Numbered from the stretch's first letter, positions 28,611 through 37,655 are shown. The stretch: 64,000 nt of DNA from Streptomyces aurantiacus (GCF_027107535.1 NZ_CP114283.1:2914001-2978000); one strand, 5' to 3'. Program-made: numbers and translations. The notes: generated from the sequence alone by a model not told the origin.

Positions 28611-28883
28611 ATGTCCAAGAAGACTTTCGAGGAGCTCTTCACCGAGCTCCAGCACAAGGCAGCCAACGGCGACCCCGCCACCTCCCGCACCGCGGAGCTG
28701 GTCGGCAAGGGGGTCCATGCCATCGGCAAGAAGGTCGTCGAAGAGGCCGCCGAGGTCTGGATGGCCGCAGAGTACGAGGGCAAGGAAGCAGCCGCCGAGG
28801 AGATCTCGCAACTGCTCTACCACGTCCAGGTGATGATGGTCGCCCGCGGCATCTCCCTGGACGACGTGTACGCCCACCTCTGA
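28611..28883 (+). CDS. hisE: Phosphoribosyl-ATP pyrophosphohydrolase
   Basis: 90 aa; removes pyrophosphate from PR-ATP, the second step of histidine synthesis. The MazG-like fold shows [17 protein letters not shown] and [14 protein letters not shown], with the metal-binding Glu residues. ATG 28611 starts [10 protein letters not shown] after GGTGAGGA. It lies between ribH and hisG on the same strand and may be read partly from the riboflavin promoter. Confidence 0.96.
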   Translation: MSKKTFEELFTELQHKAANGDPATSRTAELVGKGVHAIGKKVVEEAAEVWMAAEYEGKEAAAEEISQLLYHVQVMMVARGISLDDVYAHL

Positions 28884-28948
28884 GCCTCATCGGCACCGAG
28901 CCCCTCGCCCCGACTCCCGCACCCGCACGAACGAAGGAAGCCGACCTC

Positions 28949-29806
28949 ATGCTGCGCATCGCCGTCCCCAACAAGGGTTCCCTGTCAGGCCCCGCGGGGG
29001 AGATGCTGCATGAGGCCGGCTACCAGCAGCGCCGGGAGGCCAAGGAGCTCAGGATCGTCGACCCGGAGAACGAGGTCGAGTTCTTCTACCTCCGCCCCCG
29101 CGACATCGCGATCTACGTCTCCTCGGGCCGCCTCGACATCGGCATCACCGGCCGCGACCTGCTCATCGACTCCGCGGCCGACGCCGAGGAGATCCTGCCG
29201 CTCGGCTTCGCCCGCTCCACCTTCCGCTTCGCCACCAAGCCCGGCACGGCCGGGAGCGTCGAGGACCTGGCCGGCAAGACCGTCGCCACCTCGTACGAGG
29301 GCATCGTCGACAAGTACCTCGCCGACAAGGGCGTCGACGCGTCCGTCGTGCACCTCGACGGCGCCGTCGAGACGGCCATCGAGCTCGGCGTCGCCGAGGT
29401 CATCGCGGACGTCGTCGAGACCGGCACCTCGCTGCGCAACGCGGGCCTCGAAGTCTTCGGCGAGCCGATCATGAAGTCCGAGGCCGTCGTCATCCGCCGC
29501 ACCGGCGCGGAGACCACCGAGGAGACAGAGCCCAAGGTCCAGCAGTTCCTGCGCCGCCTCCAGGGCGTCCTCGTCGCACGGACCTACGTGATGATGGACT
29601 ACGACTGCCGCGTCGAGCAGCTGGAGAAGGCCGTCGCCCTCACCCCCGGCCTGGAGTCGCCGACCGTCTCGCCGCTCCACAACGAGGGCTGGGTCGCCGT
29701 GCGCGCCATGGTCCCGAGCAAGGAAGCCCAGCGGATCATGGACGACCTGTACGACATCGGCGCGCGGGCCATCCTGACCACGGCCATCCACGCCTGCCGC
29801 CTCTGA
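28949..29806 (+). CDS. hisG: ATP phosphoribosyltransferase, long form
   Basis: 285 aa; condenses ATP and PRPP in the first, feedback-controlled step of histidine synthesis. The start MLRIAVPNKGSLSGPAGEML and the PRPP loop region DVVETGTSLRNAGLEV are typical. The C-terminal third (about residues 210-285) is the regulatory ferredoxin-like domain found in the long HisGL form, which binds histidine, so no HisZ partner is needed. Confidence 0.96.
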   Translation: MLRIAVPNKGSLSGPAGEMLHEAGYQQRREAKELRIVDPENEVEFFYLRPRDIAIYVSSGRLDIGITGRDLLIDSAADAEEILPLGFARSTFRFATKPGTAGSVEDLAGKTVATSYEGIVDKYLADKGVDASVVHLDGAVETAIELGVAEVIADVVETGTSLRNAGLEVFGEPIMKSEAVVIRRTGAETTEETEPKVQQFLRRLQGVLVARTYVMMDYDCRVEQLEKAVALTPGLESPTVSPLHNEGWVAVRAMVPSKEAQRIMDDLYDIGARAILTTAIHACRL

Positions 29807-29820
29807 GGAACACCTTCGCC

Positions 29821-30297
29821 ATGTCGGACGCACCAGAGCTGCCCGCTCTCCCCGTCACCTTCCGGCCGGGCCGTACCCGTGCCGTGCTGCTGACCGCCGG
29901 TGCCGCGATCTTCGTGGTCATCACCACCGTCGCGCTGCTGCTCGAGAAGCTCGGCCCGGGGGAGCGGCTCAGTTTCGTCTTCACCGCCGCCATGCTCTTC
30001 GGCGTACTCGCGCTGCTGTCACGGCCGAAAGTCGTCGCCGACGAATCCGGGGTCACCGTCGTCAACATCGCCAGCCGGCGGCGGCTGGCCTGGGCGGAGA
30101 TCCTGCAGGTCAACCTGCGCCCGGGGGACCCCTGGGTCTTCCTGAACCTCAGCGACGGCACCAGCCTGCCCGCGCTCGGCATCCAGCCGGGCATCGCCAA
30201 GCAGCGCGCGATCAGCGACGCCCGTACGCTGCGCGCCCTCGCCGAGGCCCGCTCGCCCGGCGACGGCGACGGGCAGCACGACGAACATCACGGCTGA
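29821..30297 (+). CDS. PH-domain membrane protein
   Basis: 158 aa. Two hydrophobic helices at about residues 20-42 and 50-66 are followed by a bacterial PH-like domain (about 70-125: VVADESGVTVVNIASRRRLAWAEILQVNLRPGDPWVFLNLSDG). This is a common actinomycete gene directly after hisG. Function unknown. The C-terminus is charged and His-rich (DGQHDEHHG). The 15-bp gap to hisG suggests co-transcription. Confidence 0.85.
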   Translation: MSDAPELPALPVTFRPGRTRAVLLTAGAAIFVVITTVALLLEKLGPGERLSFVFTAAMLFGVLALLSRPKVVADESGVTVVNIASRRRLAWAEILQVNLRPGDPWVFLNLSDGTSLPALGIQPGIAKQRAISDARTLRALAEARSPGDGDGQHDEHHG

Positions 30298-30347
30298 CTC
30301 CCGGCCTTCCACCCTGCCGTACGGGGCACTGTCTTGATTAACCTGTT

Positions 30348-30376
30348 GGCGGAGGCGTTTTCGTTGCGCCTCCGCC
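30348..30376. terminator. Stem-loop terminator
   Basis: GGCGGAGGCG (30348-30357) pairs with CGCCTCCGCC (30367-30376) around a T-rich loop. It ends the rib-his-PH transcription unit. Confidence 0.85.
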
Positions 30377-30496
30377 GCTGACCTTCCACCCGGAACTCAG
30401 CGGCCCCCTGCTATTCGAGGAGTGACTCCCTCCAGCGATGGACGGATCGTCCTGTAGTACCTGCGCCGCCCCCTCCCGGCATATCGAGGCGGCGGC

Positions 30497-31855
30497 ATGA
30501 CCATCCCCCTGCTGCTCCTCGGGGCGGCATTTCTCCTGATCCTCGCCAACGGTTTCTTCGTGGCGGCCGAATTCGGCCTCGTCACGGTGGAGCGCCCCGA
30601 AGCCGAGAAGGCCGCGGCCGAGGGCGACCGACGGGCCCGTACGGTCGTCAACTCGCTCAAGGAGCTGTCCTTCCAGCTCTCCGGCACCCAGCTCGGCATC
30701 ACCATCACCTCACTGGTGGTCGGCATGCTCGCCGAACCGGCGCTGGCCGCGCTGCTGAACGGACCGATCACCGCGGTCGGCATCCCGGGCGGAGCCGTGT
30801 CCGGCGTCGCCGTGGTCGTCGGCATGCTGCTCGCCTCGGCCGTGCAGATGGTGATCGGCGAACTCGTACCCAAGAACTGGGCGGTGTCCAAGCCCATGCA
30901 GGTCGCGCGGTTCGTCGCGGGCCCGCAGCACGCCTTCTCGACCGTGTTCCGGCCGGTGATCTCGGGGCTGAACTCCGTCGCCAACCGGCTCGTCCGCACG
31001 CTGGGTGTCGAGCCCACCGCGGAACTGGCCTCCGCCCGCACCCCCGGCGAGCTCGTCTCCCTGGCCCGGCACTCGGCCCGGGCCGGCACCCTGGAGCAGG
31101 ACACCGCGGACCTGTTCGTCCGTACGCTCTCGCTGGCCGACCTCACCGCACAGCACGTCATGACCCCGCGGGTGAGGGTCAGCGCCCTCCAGTCCTCCGC
31201 GACCGCAGAGGACGTCGTCAACCTCACCCGCGCCACCGGCCTCTCCCGCTTCCCCGTCTACCGGGAGCGGATCGACGAGATCGTCGGCATGGCGCATCTG
31301 AAGGACGCCCTCGCCGTGCCCTCGCGCGACCGGCTGCGCACGCCCGTCACCAGGATCGCCCAGGCCCCGCTGCTCGTCCCGGAGACGCTGCCCGTGCAGC
31401 CGCTCCTGGAACGCCTGCGCAACGAGCAGCCCATCGCCGTCGTCGTCGACGAGTACGGCGGCACCGCCGGGGTCGTCACCCTGGAGGACATCGTCGAGGA
31501 ACTCGTCGGCGAGGTCCACGACGAGCACGACGACGTGCTCAACGAACCGCCCGAGCTCGCCGCGGCGCCGGCCGAGGACGGCCGGCCCGCCTGGGACGCC
31601 GACGGCAGCTGCCGCGTCGACATCCTCCAGCGCATCGGCCTGGACGTCCCCGAGGGCCCGTACGAGACGGTCGCCGGCCTCGTCGCCGATCTGCTCGGCC
31701 GGATCCCCGCTCCCGGCGACAGGGCCGAACTGCCGGGCTGGCGTCTTTCGGTGCGCCAGGTCGGGCACTACCGGGCCGAGCGGGTCCGGCTCGTCAGGAT
31801 CGCCGACGCCGGGTCCCTCTCCGCTCCCGTCCCCGCGGTGGAGGCCGTCCGATGA
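30497..31855 (+). CDS. CNNM/HlyC-CorC family membrane protein with CBS pair
   Basis: 452 aa. DUF21/CNNM membrane domain (about residues 1-190, four helices, starting LLLLGAAFLLILANGFFVAAEF), a CBS pair (about 210-340, with VMTPRV, RFPVYRERIDEIVGMAHLKDA and VVDEYGGTAGVVTLEDIVEELVGEV), and a C-terminal CorC/HlyC domain (about 370-435). Family members export or regulate Mg2+ or Co2+. Overlaps a paralogue by ATGA. Its GC-rich leader could pair GCCGCC (30465-30470) with GGCGGC just before the ATG and hide the GAGG site. Confidence 0.93.
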   Translation: MTIPLLLLGAAFLLILANGFFVAAEFGLVTVERPEAEKAAAEGDRRARTVVNSLKELSFQLSGTQLGITITSLVVGMLAEPALAALLNGPITAVGIPGGAVSGVAVVVGMLLASAVQMVIGELVPKNWAVSKPMQVARFVAGPQHAFSTVFRPVISGLNSVANRLVRTLGVEPTAELASARTPGELVSLARHSARAGTLEQDTADLFVRTLSLADLTAQHVMTPRVRVSALQSSATAEDVVNLTRATGLSRFPVYRERIDEIVGMAHLKDALAVPSRDRLRTPVTRIAQAPLLVPETLPVQPLLERLRNEQPIAVVVDEYGGTAGVVTLEDIVEELVGEVHDEHDDVLNEPPELAAAPAEDGRPAWDADGSCRVDILQRIGLDVPEGPYETVAGLVADLLGRIPAPGDRAELPGWRLSVRQVGHYRAERVRLVRIADAGSLSAPVPAVEAVR

Positions 31856-32955
31856 GCGTGCTCCAACTCCTGTTCGCCGGTCTGCTCGTGCTCGCCAACG
31901 GATTCTTCGTCGGCGCCGAGTTCGCCCTGGTCTCCGTCCGGCGCAGCCAGATCGAACCGCTCGGCACCGCACGGGCCCGGCAGGTCATGTACGGCCTGGA
32001 GAACCTGCCGCAGATGATGGCCGCCGCGCAGTTCGGCATCACCGTCTGCTCGCTGACACTCGGCGCGGTCGCCGAACCCACCGTGGCGCACCTCCTGGAG
32101 CCGGTCTTCCACGCCGTGCACCTTCCGGAGGGCATGATCCACCCGCTCGGGTACGTCATAGCCCTCGCCGCGGTCGTCTTCCTCCACCTGGTGGTCGGCG
32201 AGATGCTGCCGAAGAACCTGGCGATGGCCGCCCCCGAGAAGACCGCGCTGTGGCTCAGCCCCGGCCTGGTCGCCTTCGCCCGGCTGTGCAAGCCGGTCAC
32301 CGTGGGCCTCGGCGCCTGCGCCCGCGTCATCCTGAGGCTCTTCCACGTCGAGCCCAGGGACGAGGTCGAGGCGGTCTTCACCAGTGAGCAGCTCAACCGG
32401 CTCGTCGAGGACGCCGGCCAGGCCGGTTTTCTCGACCCGGGGGAGCAGGAGCGCCTGGAGGACGCCCTGGAGCTGGGCTCCCGCCCGGTCACGGACGTGC
32501 TCCTGGACCGCGAGTCGCTGGTGAGCGTGGGCCCCTCGGTCACCCCGGGGCAGGTCGTCGCGCTCACCGCCCGCACCGGGTACTCGCGTTTCCCGGTGGT
32601 CGCGGAGAACGGCGCCTTCATGGGCTATCTGCACGTGAAGGACGTCCTCGATCTGGAGGAGTCCGAGCGGGCCGTACCGCAGCAGGTCTGGCGCCCGATG
32701 ACCACCCTCAGCGCCGAGCTTCCGCTGGACGACGCCCTGACGGTGATGCGCCGAGCGGCGACGCATCTCGCGCAGGTCGCCGACGCGTCCGGGCGGGTGC
32801 TCGGCCTGGTCGCCCTGGAGGACGTGCTGGAGCTGTTGGTGGGCGAGGTCCGCGACCCCGCCCACCGACAGGCTCCGGCGACACGGGTGGGCGAGCCGCG
32901 CAAGGAGACTCCGGGCCCGGCCCCGGAGGCGGCGGAGCAGGCGCTGGCCAGCTGA
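31852..32955 (+). CDS. Second CNNM-family membrane protein with CBS pair
   Basis: 367 aa, paralogous to and translationally coupled with the previous gene. DUF21 domain (about residues 1-180, ANGFFVGAEFALVSVRRSQIE), CBS pair (about 205-330, RFPVVAENGAFMGYLHVKDVLD and LGLVALEDVLELLVGEV). It lacks the C-terminal CorC domain and ends in a Pro/Glu-rich tail. The two proteins probably form a heteromeric cation transport complex (inference). A strong terminator follows directly. Confidence 0.92.
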   Translation: MSVLQLLFAGLLVLANGFFVGAEFALVSVRRSQIEPLGTARARQVMYGLENLPQMMAAAQFGITVCSLTLGAVAEPTVAHLLEPVFHAVHLPEGMIHPLGYVIALAAVVFLHLVVGEMLPKNLAMAAPEKTALWLSPGLVAFARLCKPVTVGLGACARVILRLFHVEPRDEVEAVFTSEQLNRLVEDAGQAGFLDPGEQERLEDALELGSRPVTDVLLDRESLVSVGPSVTPGQVVALTARTGYSRFPVVAENGAFMGYLHVKDVLDLEESERAVPQQVWRPMTTLSAELPLDDALTVMRRAATHLAQVADASGRVLGLVALEDVLELLVGEVRDPAHRQAPATRVGEPRKETPGPAPEAAEQALAS

Positions 32956-32956
32956 C

Positions 32957-33002
32957 GCACACCTCCCCGCGCCCCCGTTCTCAGGGGCGCGGGGACGTGT
33001 GC
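32957..33002. terminator. Bidirectional stem-loop terminator
   Basis: A 19-bp stem, 32957-32975 with 32984-33002 and one mismatch (core CCCCGCGCCCC), lies between two convergent genes and can serve both. Confidence 0.88.
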
Positions 33003-33064
33003 GGCAAGCCGCGGCGGATCCACGGCCGCGGGACGTCACAGGACGTCCCGGCCAGTGAGCGCCC

Positions 33065-34933
33065 CTACACGCCTGAGGGATCCTGGGGCCCCCGCCCCGA
33101 CAGCACCTCTCCGTACGCCTGCATCAGATCGGCCAGCCGCAGCGTCGACAGATCGTCACGGCTCAGGCTGCCCGGGTAGCCCGACAGCCGCAGATCGCGG
33201 TAGGCGCAGCTCTTCTCGTAGAGCGTGCGCAGGAACCGTCCGTTGCCGAGCTCGTCGATCCAGCCCTGGTCCACCACGTGCCCGCTGATGGAGCGCAGCT
33301 CGTCGAGAGCCTCCTCGTCCCACACGTCGCCGTTCTCGGCGGCCAGCACCTCTCCGATGGAGGTGAGTTCGAGCGGGCGGTACGAGGGGAAGTCGACGCG
33401 GGTCGTGAAGCGGGACGAGAGACCGGGGTTGGCGGCCAGCAGGCGGTCCATGCCCTCCGGATAGCCGGCCAGTATGACCACCAGGTGGTCGCGGTTGTCC
33501 TCGGCGCGCTTCAGCAGGACCTGGAGGGCCTCGTCCCCGTACGCGTCGCCCTTGCCGTAGCCCGAGTTGGAGAGCGAGTAGGCCTCGTCGACGAACAGCA
33601 CACCGCCGATCGCGGAGTCGATCAGTTCATTGGCCTTCACGGCGGTCTGGCCGAGGTACTCGCCGACCAGGTCGGCGCGCTGGGCCTCGACGAGGTGGTC
33701 GCCGCCGAGCAGGCCGAGCGCGTAGAAGACCCGGCCGAGAATGCGGGCCACGGTGGTCTTGCCGGTGCCGGAGGGCCCGGAGAACACGAAATGCCGCTTC
33801 GGAGGCTGGACCGGCAGGCCCTGACCGGCGCGCAACCGGGCCATGTTCAGCTGTGCCGAGAGCGCCTTCACCTGGCGTTTCACCGGTTCGAGACCGACCA
33901 TGCGCTCCAGTTCGGAGAGCGCCTCCTCGAGCAGCGCGGGGTCGGTGGGACCGGTCGGCAGATGCGGTGGCAGCACCGGCACGATGGCCTTCTCACGGAC
34001 CCGGTCCGACTGGGAGGGCAGCCCACCGGTCGGCGGCAGCTCGGGCTCCGACAGCTTCAGGTCACGGCCCTCGGCGCCGAACAGCGGTTCCACGCCGTCG
34101 GGGCCGTCCAGCATGTCCTGCCCGGCCCCGGTCAGCGTGATCCCCGCGAGGTCGGCCGTGTCGTCGTACCCGTCGCCCTCGGAGATCGCGGCGAGCCGGG
34201 CCGAGGTGTCCATGAACGCCGGGTCGACCCGGTGCACCGCCCGGTAGAGGGGGAGAGCCGCGGCCGAGCGACCCGTGCCCTCGTGCGCCCGCGCCAGCCA
34301 GTACCGCAGCTCCTTGCGCTGGGGCTGCTCGCTGCGGCAGCGCATCAGCGCGGACGACAGCAGCGGCTCGGCCTGTCCGAACATCTCCAGGCGCACGCGG
34401 GCCATGCCGCCGAACAGGCCGGCCTCGATGCCCAGCATCGGATCGTCGATCAGCGGATCCGTGTGCCGGACCAGCTGCTCCCAGTCCTTGACGAGATAGG
34501 CCCGGCAGGCGTGCAGGAACCGGACCTGCGGATCCGTGTCCACCGGGGGCAGACTCGCCAACGCCCGGTCCAGCTCCGGGACATGACGTCCGTCGAGCCA
34601 GTGCGAGGAGTGCGCGAGCAGCAGGTCGCGCGGCGATTCCAGGACCGGCTGCACCCACCAGCCCAGCCAGTACCAGGAGTTGAGCGTGCGCCGGTGGCGG
34701 GTGCGCTGCTCCCCGAAGCGGTCGCGGTGCCGGAACATCCGCAGCAGCGCGGTCGTCGTGTCGATGCGCAGCGCGTGCAGCCCCAGCCAGCCGTCCGCCA
34801 TCCCCGGATCCATCCTGACCGCGGCGCGGAACTCCTCCTCCGCCTGCGGATAGGCCCCCATCGTGTAGGCATCCACACCCCGCAGCCAGGCGAGGTCGGC
34901 CGGGGCCTCGGGGCCCTGCATGCCGAAGTCCAT
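33065..34933 (-). CDS. TPR-AAA ATPase (CbbX/SpoVK/EccA-like)
   Basis: 622 aa. ATG at 34931-34933 has GGGGGA upstream. Residues about 1-260 are TPR-like helical repeats (DAYTMGAYPQAEEEFRAAV and similar). The AAA domain (about 345-610) has Walker A GPSGTGKTT near residue 385, Walker B VLFVDEAYSL near 446, and the sensor/arginine-finger segment NPGLSSRFTTRVDF. This is the architecture of EccA of type VII secretion and of CbbX-like chaperones. No ESX or Rubisco genes lie nearby, so its partner is unknown. It probably remodels a protein complex in the cytosol. Confidence 0.9.
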   Translation of the reverse strand: MDFGMQGPEAPADLAWLRGVDAYTMGAYPQAEEEFRAAVRMDPGMADGWLGLHALRIDTTTALLRMFRHRDRFGEQRTRHRRTLNSWYWLGWWVQPVLESPRDLLLAHSSHWLDGRHVPELDRALASLPPVDTDPQVRFLHACRAYLVKDWEQLVRHTDPLIDDPMLGIEAGLFGGMARVRLEMFGQAEPLLSSALMRCRSEQPQRKELRYWLARAHEGTGRSAAALPLYRAVHRVDPAFMDTSARLAAISEGDGYDDTADLAGITLTGAGQDMLDGPDGVEPLFGAEGRDLKLSEPELPPTGGLPSQSDRVREKAIVPVLPPHLPTGPTDPALLEEALSELERMVGLEPVKRQVKALSAQLNMARLRAGQGLPVQPPKRHFVFSGPSGTGKTTVARILGRVFYALGLLGGDHLVEAQRADLVGEYLGQTAVKANELIDSAIGGVLFVDEAYSLSNSGYGKGDAYGDEALQVLLKRAEDNRDHLVVILAGYPEGMDRLLAANPGLSSRFTTRVDFPSYRPLELTSIGEVLAAENGDVWDEEALDELRSISGHVVDQGWIDELGNGRFLRTLYEKSCAYRDLRLSGYPGSLSRDDLSTLRLADLMQAYGEVLSGRGPQDPSGV

Positions 34934-35215
34934 CACGTCCCCCACAAACCGTGCCCCCGTTGATCGCCGGGCGGGCCGGTGCCCGTCGGCAGTCTTCGTC
35001 GAACCGCTGTGCCGCGGACGGGAGTTGCGCGTGGTGCGGAGAGCAGCCGTCCGAAGGTCGCACCAAGAGGCATCGTACCTGCGGGGGAGCGCCGGGCCGA
35101 AGGGTGCCGCACGACGGGTTCTTCGAGGTGGGAGCGGACGGGGCGCCCTCAGGGTGGTCACTGAGCGTGAACGAATTGCGCCTCGGAGCGTCCGAAAAGG
35201 GCCTGAAGGCAGAAC

Positions 35216-35251
35216 GAAGCCCCCGATCACGGGGGAACAACCGGGGGCTTC
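35216..35251. terminator. Stem-loop with competing arms
   Basis: GAAGCCCCCG (35216-35225) pairs with CGGGGGCTTC (35242-35251). The CCCCCG arm can instead pair with the nearer CGGGGG at 35230-35235. It lies in the 434-bp spacer downstream of the kinase-like gene. I see no other feature in that spacer except the ATPase start region. Confidence 0.7.
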
Positions 35252-35367
35252 GCGTCTGCGGGGCGTCCTCGAAAGGCCGCTCATTGAGAACGTAAGACCT
35301 GTACGGCCCCTCGGTCAAGCCGAGTTGGAGGACTCAGGCAACTTCTCGGACAGGGGTCTTCACGAGT

Positions 35368-36042
35368 TCAGCACACAGACGCAGGGCCGTCACGGTCAGT
35401 GACGGCCAGTGCCCTCACCGACGTCTCTGCAGGTCCCGGGAGCACCTCGTATCCATCTGAACACTGCCGTACCAGCAGGTCGGCGAACGGCTCCGAAGGG
35501 TCCTCGGCGAAGTGCCGGCGCTCGGCAGGGACCCACCCCGCCCAGAAGTCGCTCTGTGCCGAACCGTCCCGCCGGCGCCCGCGCGCCCAGGCGTCCTCAT
35601 GGGGCAGTTCCATCCACAGCAGCCCCGCCAGATGCGGCCGCAGCGCGCGGCGGCCCGCGCCCACCCCCTCGACGAGGATCACGGGCGCGGGCGGCAGGGC
35701 GCGGCCCGGCCCGAAGTCGCGCAGCTGCCAGTCGTACGGGCGGTAGTGCGCCGTCTCGCCGCGGCCCAGTGGCCCGACGACCTCCCGGAGCAGCCGTCCG
35801 GTCCACGCGAAGAGCTCCTCGTGCGTGGCGATGTCGTCGAGGTGCAGTACGGGGGCGCCGCCCAGCACTCCGGCCAGACGGTCCGCGAACGTGGTCTTGC
35901 CGGAGCCCGCGTGGCCGTCCACGCCGACCAGCCGGACCGGGCCGCAGGAGGGTGGCAGCCGGTGCAGCAGAGGGGCGAGGGCGTGGAGGCGGATGAGGGG
36001 TCCCTGGGGGCGGAGGGGTGTGTACGTGTTCCGGAGGAACAC
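35368..36042 (-). CDS. Uridine kinase-like P-loop protein
   Basis: 224 aa, GTG start at 36040-36042. Walker A is GVDGHAGSGKTTFADRLA (about residues 39-56), followed by VLHLDDIATHEELFAW, where the Asp pair is typical of nucleoside kinases. HYRPYDWQLRDFG and VILVEGVGAGRRALRP match the uridine kinase lid and substrate loop. It likely phosphorylates a nucleoside or related small molecule; the substrate is uncertain. Its start overlaps by one base an inverted repeat (36042-36061), and the C39 peptidase gene is divergent. Confidence 0.82.
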   Translation of the reverse strand: MFLRNTYTPLRPQGPLIRLHALAPLLHRLPPSCGPVRLVGVDGHAGSGKTTFADRLAGVLGGAPVLHLDDIATHEELFAWTGRLLREVVGPLGRGETAHYRPYDWQLRDFGPGRALPPAPVILVEGVGAGRRALRPHLAGLLWMELPHEDAWARGRRRDGSAQSDFWAGWVPAERRHFAEDPSEPFADLLVRQCSDGYEVLPGPAETSVRALAVTDRDGPASVC

Positions 36043-36061
36043 CCTACCGAGTCTGGTAGGG
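36042..36061. promoter_or_regulatory. Inverted repeat at the kinase-like gene start
   Basis: CCCTACC (36042-36048) and GGTAGGG (36055-36061) flank 6 nt. It lies at the start of the minus-strand gene, where a bound protein would block it. Confidence 0.4.
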
Positions 36062-36152
36062 GGTGAATGGGAGGAAGGTTCCGGTCCTGTGCCGGGGGTG
36101 CGCGGGGCCTCGCGCGGTGGCCGCGGGCGGCCCGGAGCGTGCCAGTGGTCGT

Positions 36153-36166
36153 GACCAATATTGGTC
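36153..36166. promoter_or_regulatory. 14-bp perfect palindrome upstream of the C39 peptidase
   Basis: GACCAATATTGGTC is unusually AT-rich for this genome. The overlapping GGTCGTGACC at 36147-36156 shares its left arm. It lies 110 bp before the peptidase start, in the divergent spacer. Confidence 0.5.
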
Positions 36167-36275
36167 GGCGCCGCGACGCTTCAAGTGCTGGCAGAAGCGC
36201 TGATCGCGTTCCATAGTGGGCGCACGCCCGCGCACAGGCCGAGCCCGTTCCGTACACCCAGGGGGTCTTCCGTCC

Positions 36276-37655
36276 ATGACCAGAGCCGAACAGCCGTCCC
36301 GCAGAAACGTTCTGGCCGCGGCGGTGGCCGCGGCCACCGCCGGAGCGGTGAGCCCGGCGGCCGCCGCGGAGCCGACGGCCCGCACGGCTGAGGCACCGGC
36401 CACCGCTTCGTCGAAAGCACCCTCCGCACTCGTGGACAACCGTGCCTGGCTCTCGTACAAAGACTGGCTCGAAGGCACCGCCGAGGGGACCCGTGCCGTG
36501 GCGGGGGCCCGTCCGGGCCTGGAGATCCGGACGCCCGAGGGGCGCATCGACCACACGGACCCGCACACGGGCGCGACCAGCACCTGGGAGTACGCGCGCT
36601 GGACCTCACCCGTCCACCGCCTCGGCGTCCCGTCCACCGAGGTCATCCCCTCCTGGAACGCGCGGACCCCGGCCGGCACCTGGCTGCAGGTCGAACTGCG
36701 GGGCACGTACTCCGACGGCACGGACACCCCCTGGTACGTGATGGGCCGCTGGGCGGCCGGTGACCAGGACATCAAACGGACCTCGGTGGACGACCAGAGC
36801 GACGGCAGGAGCAGCATCTGGACGGACACCTTCTCCATCGACGACGCGGCCTCGGGGCTGCGCCTGGTGTCGTACCGGCTGCGGCTGACGCTGTACCGCA
36901 AGCCGGGGAGCAAGGTGACGCCGACCGTGTGGCGGCTCGGCGCGATGGGGTCCGACGTCCCGGACCGCTTCACCGTCCCGGCGTCGGCGCCCGCTCTCGC
37001 GCGGGAACTGCGGGTGCCGCGCTACTCGCAGGAGATCCACAAGGGCCAGTACCCCGAGTACGACAACGGCGGCGAGGCCTGGTGCAGCCCCACCTCCTCC
37101 CAGATGATCATCGAGTACTGGGGACGGAAGCCCTCGGCGCAGGACCTGGCCTGGGTCAACCCCGAGTTCGCGGACCCGCAGGTGTGTCACGCCGCCCGGT
37201 TCACCTTCGACCACCAGTACGCCGGCTGTGGGAACTGGCCCTTCAACGCCGCGTACGCCGCGACGTACAAGGACCTCCAGGGCGTGGTGACGCGGCTCGG
37301 CTCGCTCACCGACCTGGAGACGCTGATCGCCGCCGGTGTCCCGGCCATAACGTCCCAGTCGTTCCTCGCGTCCGAGCTGACGGGCGCCGGATACGGAACC
37401 TCGGGGCATCTGATGACGGTCGTCGGTTTCACGGCCGACGGGGACGTGATCGCCAACGACCCCGCGTCGCCCGACAATGACGCGGTGCGGCGCGTCTACC
37501 GGCGGCGCGAGTGGGAGAACATCTGGCTCCGTACGAAGAGGTACAACGCCGCCGGGAAGGTGGTCTCCGGCACCGGCGGTGTCTGCTACCTCTACTTCCC
37601 GGCCAGTCCCACGGCCCGCCAGCGCAGGGCCCTCGCGGAGGTGGGCGTCCGCTGA
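36276..37655 (+). CDS. Tat-exported C39-like cysteine peptidase
   Basis: 459 aa. The N-terminus has a twin-arginine signal (SRRNVLAAAVAAATAGA, residues 8-24) ending at AAAAEP. The mature N-terminal half (about 45-240) is a beta-rich domain of unknown role. The C39-like papain-fold domain (about 245-430) has catalytic Cys270 in GEAWCSPTSSQM, His378 in GTSGHLMTVVGF and the Asn/Asp in VIANDPASPDND. It is predicted to cleave a peptide outside the cell. No bacteriocin or ABC partner is nearby, so this is not a leader-processing C39 transporter. Confidence 0.88.
   Translation: MTRAEQPSRRNVLAAAVAAATAGAVSPAAAAEPTARTAEAPATASSKAPSALVDNRAWLSYKDWLEGTAEGTRAVAGARPGLEIRTPEGRIDHTDPHTGATSTWEYARWTSPVHRLGVPSTEVIPSWNARTPAGTWLQVELRGTYSDGTDTPWYVMGRWAAGDQDIKRTSVDDQSDGRSSIWTDTFSIDDAASGLRLVSYRLRLTLYRKPGSKVTPTVWRLGAMGSDVPDRFTVPASAPALARELRVPRYSQEIHKGQYPEYDNGGEAWCSPTSSQMIIEYWGRKPSAQDLAWVNPEFADPQVCHAARFTFDHQYAGCGNWPFNAAYAATYKDLQGVVTRLGSLTDLETLIAAGVPAITSQSFLASELTGAGYGTSGHLMTVVGFTADGDVIANDPASPDNDAVRRVYRRREWENIWLRTKRYNAAGKVVSGTGGVCYLYFPASPTARQRRALAEVGVR

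Noticed and set aside
35160..35367. Possible tRNA or structured RNA around the GAAGCCCCCG hairpin
   Set aside because: No cloverleaf, no T-arm GTTC with paired stem and no acceptor stem; it is better explained as a terminator.
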